A stretch of DNA of 10,149 nucleotides from NCBI GenBank assembly GCA_036389695.1, contig DASVWG010000316.1, forward strand, positions 1-10,149. Reading direction: 5' to 3'. This stretch comes from JALZHR01 sp036389695. GTDB taxonomy: Bacteria > Acidobacteriota > Blastocatellia > Pyrinomonadales > Pyrinomonadaceae. How positions within the stretch are numbered: the stretch's first letter is position 1; every line of letters begins with the position of its first letter. The position numbers were made by a program, and so were the translations under genes. This document shows positions 6,815 to 10,149 of the stretch, piece by piece. The notes beneath the pieces were generated by a model. The model was not told the DNA's origin, searched no databases, and saw only the letters and a program-made list of their open reading frames with translations.

Positions 6815-7735
6815 GTTGTAGCGATAGGTCGTAAACATCGAATCCATACGAGCGTCCTGTCCCGGCGTGAACTTGAACATACAATAATCGTCCGAGTAGT
6901 CCATAAAATTCTCAATCGGGTCAACTCCGGCAAAGCTCGCGCAGGAATCGCGTCCGGACGGGCAGCCGTAAGCGGGCGAAGATTCCGCCGGCGTATCGGA
7001 GACGGAATCGCCGGATGCGGTGCAGCCGCCCTGGAAGGTGTGATACAAGCCCATCCAGTGTCCGACTTCGTGCGTTGCCGTGTCGCCTTCATTATACGGC
7101 GCGGCGCTGCCGCCCGGAACTGACGAATGCAGAATCACGACGCCGTCTTTCAGCGGGCTGCTCGCGTAGCTGGACGGAAACGTCGCGTAACCTAAGATGC
7201 CCTGCGACGGGTTACAGCTATAGATGTTCAAATCGTCCGCCGTTCCCTGCCGGAGCGCGCTTTTCATCTTGCTTTCGGTGCCCGAGTTGTAACAGCCGTT
7301 AAACCAGGTCGAATTGGTCGTGCGGTCGGTCGCGACCAGATTAAACTGCCAGCCCCATTGCCCGTAAGCGGCGTTGAGCACGTTAATCTGGTTGTTAATC
7401 ATCGTCGAGGTGATGTCGCCGTTCGAGACGCCCGTGCCCTTGCGAATCACGTGAAAATAAACGTTGATGACGCCGCCCGTCACGTTGGCGACATCGCCGC
7501 CGCCGGCTCTCATCTGAGCCTGGCGCTCGGCAAAATCCCGATCCATGGCGGCGAGTTTCGCCGGGTCGCTTTCCGTTCCGCAGATTCTGCCGTCGCGGAC
7601 GATGACCGCGTCCTTTGTGTCTGTGGGCTCAGTCTGTCTAAGAGATTGAGCGCTGCTGATGTAGTTAATGCTGAAAACAGTCAGAGTGATTACAGCAAAG
7701 CCAAAGAGTGCAACGAGTGCACGCAGTTTATTCAT
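6809..7735 (-). CDS. Secreted M43 (pappalysin/cytophagalysin-type) zinc metalloprotease
   Basis: Secreted metzincin protease, 308 aa. The N-terminal 30 residues are a signal peptide: MNKLR, a hydrophobic run to about residue 25, then cleavage near SSAQS. A pro-like segment precedes the catalytic domain, which starts about residue 88 (GVINVYFHVI). The zinc site is HEVGHWMGLYH (222-232), giving ligands H222, H226 and H232 with catalytic E223. The Met-turn is NFMDYSDDYC with M278. Cysteines at 148, 174, 238, 258, 265 and 285 fit a disulfide-stabilised extracellular enzyme. The region after the zinc site (FQGGC...DTPAESSPAYGCPSG) is typical of family M43. There is no C-terminal sorting or binding domain, so the protein is a single-domain protease, free in the periplasm or medium. 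The start is supported by a strong Shine-Dalgarno. It is divergent from a LolA-TIMP-like gene and ends in a good terminator, so it is probably monocistronic. Confidence 0.93.
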   Translation of the reverse strand: MNKLRALVALFGFAVITLTVFSINYISSAQSLRQTEPTDTKDAVIVRDGRICGTESDPAKLAAMDRDFAERQAQMRAGGGDVANVTGGVINVYFHVIRKGTGVSNGDITSTMINNQINVLNAAYGQWGWQFNLVATDRTTNSTWFNGCYNSGTESKMKSALRQGTADDLNIYSCNPSQGILGYATFPSSYASSPLKDGVVILHSSVPGGSAAPYNEGDTATHEVGHWMGLYHTFQGGCTASGDSVSDTPAESSPAYGCPSGRDSCASFAGVDPIENFMDYSDDYCMFKFTPGQDARMDSMFTTYRYNK

Positions 7736-7745
7736 ACTTCGGTTA

Positions 7746-7752
7746 TCTCCTT
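7746..7752 (-). promoter_or_regulatory. Ribosome binding site of the M43 protease gene
   Basis: The minus strand reads AAGGAGA here, 10 nt before the ATG at 7733-7735. This near-perfect Shine-Dalgarno fixes the start, which also gives the complete signal peptide. It stands out because several neighbouring genes lack a visible Shine-Dalgarno. Confidence 0.8.
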
Positions 7753-8013
7753 AGAAGTTAATTTTAATAGGATAACGAATGAATTATTTGAAAAATCTGT
7801 ATGACTGAAACTGAGTAACTTTTAAAAAGTTACTTTATTCGCAGGCACGACGTCAAGGATTTTTTTTAGAGTTGAAACGCCGGAAATTTTCGCGCCAGCC
7901 GTAACTTAATTTGCCGGTGCGGGACTAATGCCTGTTTCAAAAACGATTTTTTTTAAGATTAATCTATTAAAAAGTTGACTTTATCCGTCTTCTTTCCGAA
8001 GATAGCGCCTGAT
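7753..8013. promoter_or_regulatory. Divergent control region with a 21-bp palindrome
   Basis: This AT-rich gap lies between the protease (-) and the LolA-TIMP-like gene (+). It contains a perfect palindrome at 7814-7834: arms AGTAACTTTT and AAAAGTTACT around a single central A, about 79 bp from the protease start codon and about 180 bp from the other. Two near-identical GATTTTTTTTA runs lie at 7858-7868 and 7945-7955, and a 10-bp palindrome AGATTAATCT at 7956-7965. TTGACT at 7975-7980 resembles a -35 element, but its -10 (near 7998-8004) is poor. The long palindrome is a candidate operator shared by both genes, or a weak terminator-like stem; no known regulator motif was recognised. Confidence 0.45.
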
Positions 8014-9090
8014 ATGAAAACATCTGCAAGAATAAGTCCGGCGATTATTGCGCTGGCGTTATTTTTTCACGTTCTGTCCGTCAACGAGGCGAAAGCGCAG
8101 CAGCTTTTATCCGGAATCCTGAAAAGAATGGAGCAGCATCAAAAGTCTCTTTCCACGCTGCGTTCAAAAATCACGATGACAAAATACGACGCCGTGCTTA
8201 GCGAAACTGATGTTTACGCAGGCACGATGATTTACTCGCGGGCAGACGGAAAGCAAAAGCTTTTGCGAATCGATTGGACAAAACCCGCCGCCGAATCGCT
8301 GTTTTTTATGAACGGTCAATACACTGTTTATCGTCCTCGTTTAAAACAGGCGATAGTGGGAAAAATCGACCAAATAAAGAACAAGACCGGCGGCTGGCTC
8401 TCCTTTCTCGGTATGTCGAAGAAAGAGTTAAAGGCTAATTACGCTATCAGGTATCTCGGAAATGAAACAGTCAAAGGCGGAATTCCAACCTGGCATTTGT
8501 CAGCCACGCCGAAAAAGCCCGCCGGATTCAAGTCGGCTGAATTTTGGATTGCCGGAAGCGGAATGCTAGTTCAGGGCAAAGTGCTTCACCAGGATAATGA
8601 CACGACGACAATTTTACTTTCCGATTTAATAAAAAATGAAACAATCGACGTCTCCATTTTTCGACCTCTCTTCGCGAAAGGAACGAGAATTATCGGCGAT
8701 TCCAATACCGGCTGCCCGTGCTTTAAACCCGACAAGCCCCGCGACGCTCTCAGAAACTGGGCGGATGCGGTTTTTTCGGGCACAGTCGTTGCCGTAAACA
8801 ATCAGGATTATACCTTTCAGACGGAGAGAATTTGGAAAGGCAGTGTCGCCGGGAAAGTAATCGTGCGGAGTTTTTACGCGGAGAATAACTGTTCGATTAA
8901 ATTAAAAATGGGCGAGCGTTATGTCGTCTTCGCGCGGAAAATAAATGTCGAAGGCAAAACTATTTTAGCTACGCCGCCGTGCAGCTTTACGAGTAATATA
9001 GCCACTGACGGCGGAAAGAAAGTTTTAAAAGAGATTGGCAAGGGCACGCCGGTAAAAAAGGCATCCGTCCGAAAAAAACGCCCGCGCTAA
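8014..9090 (+). CDS. Secreted LolA-like protein fused to a TIMP/netrin-like (NTR) domain
   Basis: Two-domain exported protein, 358 aa. Signal peptide: residues 1-28 (MKTSARISPAIIALALFFHV, then cleavage after AKA before QQ). Residues about 30-227 resemble the LolA-like 'lipoprotein carrier' family of Acidobacteriota (ILKRMEQHQKSLSTLRSKIT, GQYTVYRPRLKQAIVGKID, GGIPTWHLSATPK), a half-barrel fold that binds lipid or lipoprotein acyl chains. Such proteins normally end near KGTRII. Here about 130 residues follow that look like a bacterial TIMP/NTR domain: CPCFKP (C234, C236), NWADAVFSGTVVAV, TERIWKG, C293, GERYVVFARK, PPCSFT (C323), ending in a basic tail (KKASVRKKRPR). Four cysteines fit the TIMP pattern C1-C70 and C3-C99. 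The ATG at 8014 is preferred to a TTG at 7975 because the signal peptide begins there; neither start has a strong Shine-Dalgarno. True lipoprotein-carrier function is uncertain, as many paralogues with this fold have other roles. Confidence 0.82.
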   Translation: MKTSARISPAIIALALFFHVLSVNEAKAQQLLSGILKRMEQHQKSLSTLRSKITMTKYDAVLSETDVYAGTMIYSRADGKQKLLRIDWTKPAAESLFFMNGQYTVYRPRLKQAIVGKIDQIKNKTGGWLSFLGMSKKELKANYAIRYLGNETVKGGIPTWHLSATPKKPAGFKSAEFWIAGSGMLVQGKVLHQDNDTTTILLSDLIKNETIDVSIFRPLFAKGTRIIGDSNTGCPCFKPDKPRDALRNWADAVFSGTVVAVNNQDYTFQTERIWKGSVAGKVIVRSFYAENNCSIKLKMGERYVVFARKINVEGKTILATPPCSFTSNIATDGGKKVLKEIGKGTPVKKASVRKKRPR

Positions 9091-9182
9091 GACGCTTCAA
9101 AACGGGTTTCTCCCATTAATAAAACGCTCAAGGCATTTAGCGCGGGAACAAATATCGTTTATAAAACGTTTGTTTTCGAGAA

Positions 9183-9217
9183 ATGCATCTTGTTTTTTTG
9201 TCGGATGCATCTAAAAT
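9183..9217 (+). promoter_or_regulatory. Inverted repeat overlapping a likely promoter of the DUF1287 gene
   Basis: ATGCATC (9183-9189) and GATGCAT (9204-9210) form a 7-bp inverted repeat across a T-rich 14-nt centre. It overlaps a possible sigma-70 promoter: TTGTTT (9190-9195), 16 bp, TAAAAT (9212-9217). This would place the transcript start about 30 nt before the start codon at 9256. The two halves may be an operator; support is modest. The rest of the 9091-9255 gap shows only a short CGTTT-AAACG stem followed by TTTGTTTT (9157-9177), a weak terminator candidate for the upstream gene. Confidence 0.4.
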
Positions 9218-9240
9218 GTTTGACGGAAATCTTTCGCGTC

Positions 9241-9247
9241 GAGAGGA
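9241..9247 (+). promoter_or_regulatory. Ribosome binding site fixing the DUF1287 start
   Basis: GAGAGGA lies 8 nt before the ATG at 9256. This supports that start over the upstream in-frame TTG at 9190 and ATG at 9205, which would add residues ahead of the signal peptide. Confidence 0.75.
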
Positions 9248-9255
9248 TTTTTGGA

Positions 9256-9912
9256 ATGAATAAATTTTTCCGGTTTTGCCTGCTGCTTCTGCTGCTCTTT
9301 AATTTCGCCTGCGCGTCGAATTCGCAGTTTCTCAAGCGCCGCGACGTGGCGGCGGCTTCCGACACTTCGACGCGCGTTGTCGAGGTCGAATCAGCCGAAA
9401 TCAAAAAAGTGCTCGAAAGCGCGTATGAGCAAACCGAAGTGACGAAAAACTACGACGGCGCGTATGTCGAGATTCCGTATCCGATGGGCGACGTACCGCT
9501 GGAAACCGGCGTCTGCACCGACGTGATAATTCGCGCGTTTCGCCGCGCGGGCACGGATTTGCAGAAGGAAGTTCACGAAGATATGCAGGCGAATTTTGCC
9601 CTCTACCCGCAAAAATGGGGCTTGCCGAAACCCGACACGAACATCGACCACCGGAGAGTTCCGAATCTGCAAACTTTTTTCACGCGGCGCGGCAAAGCGC
9701 TGGAAATCACGCGCAAGCCCGCCGATTATCAGCCCGGCGACCTCGTCACATGGGACATCGACGGCAAGGGAATGACGCATATCGGCGTGGTTTCGAATCT
9801 CTGGGACGAAACGAACAAAAGATATTTCATCATCCACAATATGGGCTGGGGAACAAAAACCGAAGACGTCATGTTTCGCTGGAAAATCACCGGACATTAC
9901 CGGTATTTCTGA
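9256..9912 (+). CDS. Exported DUF1287 (YijF-like) protein, NlpC/P60-type fold
   Basis: Predicted exported protein, 218 aa. The signal peptide is MNKFFRFCLLLLLLFNFACA, with an AXA-type cleavage site (ACA before SNS). C19 could instead be a lipobox cysteine, but the NFAC context is poor. The mature part carries the DUF1287 signature: YDGAYVEIPYPMGDVPLE (66-83), GVCTDVIIRAFRRAG (85-99) with candidate nucleophile C87, DTNIDHRRVPNLQTFF (127-142), QPGDLVTWDI (159-168), THIGVVS with H175, and IIHNMGWG with H194. To my knowledge the family includes E. coli YijF and is grouped with NlpC/P60-like cysteine peptidases, so a peptidoglycan amidase or peptidase role is plausible; the activity is not established. 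The start is fixed by a Shine-Dalgarno and the signal peptide. It is probably transcribed on its own. Its last 16 bp overlap the 3' end of a convergent gene. Confidence 0.87.
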   Translation: MNKFFRFCLLLLLLFNFACASNSQFLKRRDVAAASDTSTRVVEVESAEIKKVLESAYEQTEVTKNYDGAYVEIPYPMGDVPLETGVCTDVIIRAFRRAGTDLQKEVHEDMQANFALYPQKWGLPKPDTNIDHRRVPNLQTFFTRRGKALEITRKPADYQPGDLVTWDIDGKGMTHIGVVSNLWDETNKRYFIIHNMGWGTKTEDVMFRWKITGHYRYF

Positions 9913-10149
9913 GGTTTGAACCGGCTCATCAGCGCCGTGACCGACATCAAAATCGCCGCCGACCACCACAAAATCAAAACGCCCCAGACGATAATAAAAA
10001 TGTCCTCGAAGCCGCTCTGGAAACGTCCGGCTTTCGGAATCGAATAAAAACCATAAACGGACGGCAGCAGAAACAGAAGATTAAAAACGAGCGTTCCAAT
10101 CCAGAGCGCGTTGATTTTCCCTTCGGCGAGAAGCCCGCGCGAATGTCTG
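9897..10149 (-). CDS. Small-helix membrane protein, C-terminal part (cut by window edge)
   Basis: Open frame running in from the right edge and ending in TAA (9897-9899). The last 83 residues are visible. They contain two hydrophobic segments, INALWIGTLVFNLLFLLPSV and, after a polar turn (PKAGRFQSGFED), IFIIVWGVLILWWSAAILMS, then a basic tail ending SRFKPQKYR. Charge placement puts the C-terminus in the cytoplasm by the positive-inside rule, and the sense of a conserved membrane protein is strong. I do not recognise the family. Clear hydrophobicity with no stops supports a real gene. It converges on the DUF1287 gene with a 16-bp tail-to-tail overlap. Confidence 0.7.
   Translation of the reverse strand, partial: RHSRGLLAEGKINALWIGTLVFNLLFLLPSVYGFYSIPKAGRFQSGFEDIFIIVWGVLILWWSAAILMSVTALMSRFKPQKYR

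Noticed and set aside
6569..7123. Plus-strand 184-codon open frame through the 21-bp repeats
   Set aside because: It runs antisense across the C-terminal half of the clear M43 protease gene, including the zinc-site codons, and crosses two hairpins. Its composition is arginine-rich as expected of a shadow frame.
7975..8013. TTG start for the LolA-TIMP-like gene
   Set aside because: It adds 13 residues before a complete signal peptide. The ATG at 8014 starts that signal peptide directly, and the TTG lies in a -35-like TTGACT.
9190..9255. Upstream TTG or ATG starts for the DUF1287 gene
   Set aside because: They would add 17-22 residues ahead of the signal peptide. The ATG at 9256 has GAGAGGA at the right distance.

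Overview
The window reads as chromosome of a Gram-negative bacterium of moderate GC content. It most resembles Acidobacteriota of the Blastocatellia/Pyrinomonadaceae type. This rests on the style of the LolA-like protein, the large TPR sigma-54 activator, the M43 metalloprotease and the many short heptamer/nonamer repeats. It is recognition from memory, not a database result. Seven protein genes are clear, two of them cut by the window edges, plus one partial membrane-protein gene at the right end. No tRNA, rRNA, CRISPR array, transposase or phage gene was seen.

Layout. 1-772 (-) is the N-terminal part of a GH63-type glucosidase. A 210-bp divergent intergenic region separates it from 983-4090 (+), a 1035-residue TPR plus sigma-54 AAA+ plus Fis-type HTH activator. 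That gene converges on 4183-5844 (-), an O-antigen ligase/polymerase (Wzy_C) membrane protein. The junction is a repeat element with a perfect 33-bp inverted repeat, which also supplies the last residues and the stop codon of the membrane protein. The membrane protein carries two further in-frame repeat insertions and a PDZ-like stretch in its first large loop. A short divergent gap, largely made of the same nonamer repeat, leads to 5913-6593 (+), a phospholipase/carboxylesterase-type alpha/beta hydrolase. The hydrolase's stop codon lies in the first unit of a 21-bp tandem repeat (6581-6736). Two hairpins (6743-6814) then separate it from the convergent gene.

6809-7735 (-) is a secreted M43/pappalysin-type zinc metalloprotease. 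Divergent from it, across 278 bp holding a perfect 21-bp palindrome, is 8014-9090 (+). This is a secreted LolA-like protein fused to a C-terminal TIMP/netrin-like (NTR) domain with a CPC motif. 9256-9912 (+) is an exported DUF1287 (YijF-like) NlpC/P60-type protein. Its 3' end overlaps by 16 bp a convergent two-helix membrane-protein gene running off the right edge (9897-10149, -).

How the genes relate. Most products act in the envelope or outside the cell: glycan ligation/polymerisation, a secreted protease, a LolA/NTR protein and a probable cell-wall hydrolase. Genes alternate in strand, so there is no long operon. The two most interesting things are the metalloprotease facing a LolA-TIMP-like fusion, a possible protease/inhibitor or protease/partner pair, and the colonisation of one membrane-protein gene by three short-period repeat arrays that all keep its reading frame.
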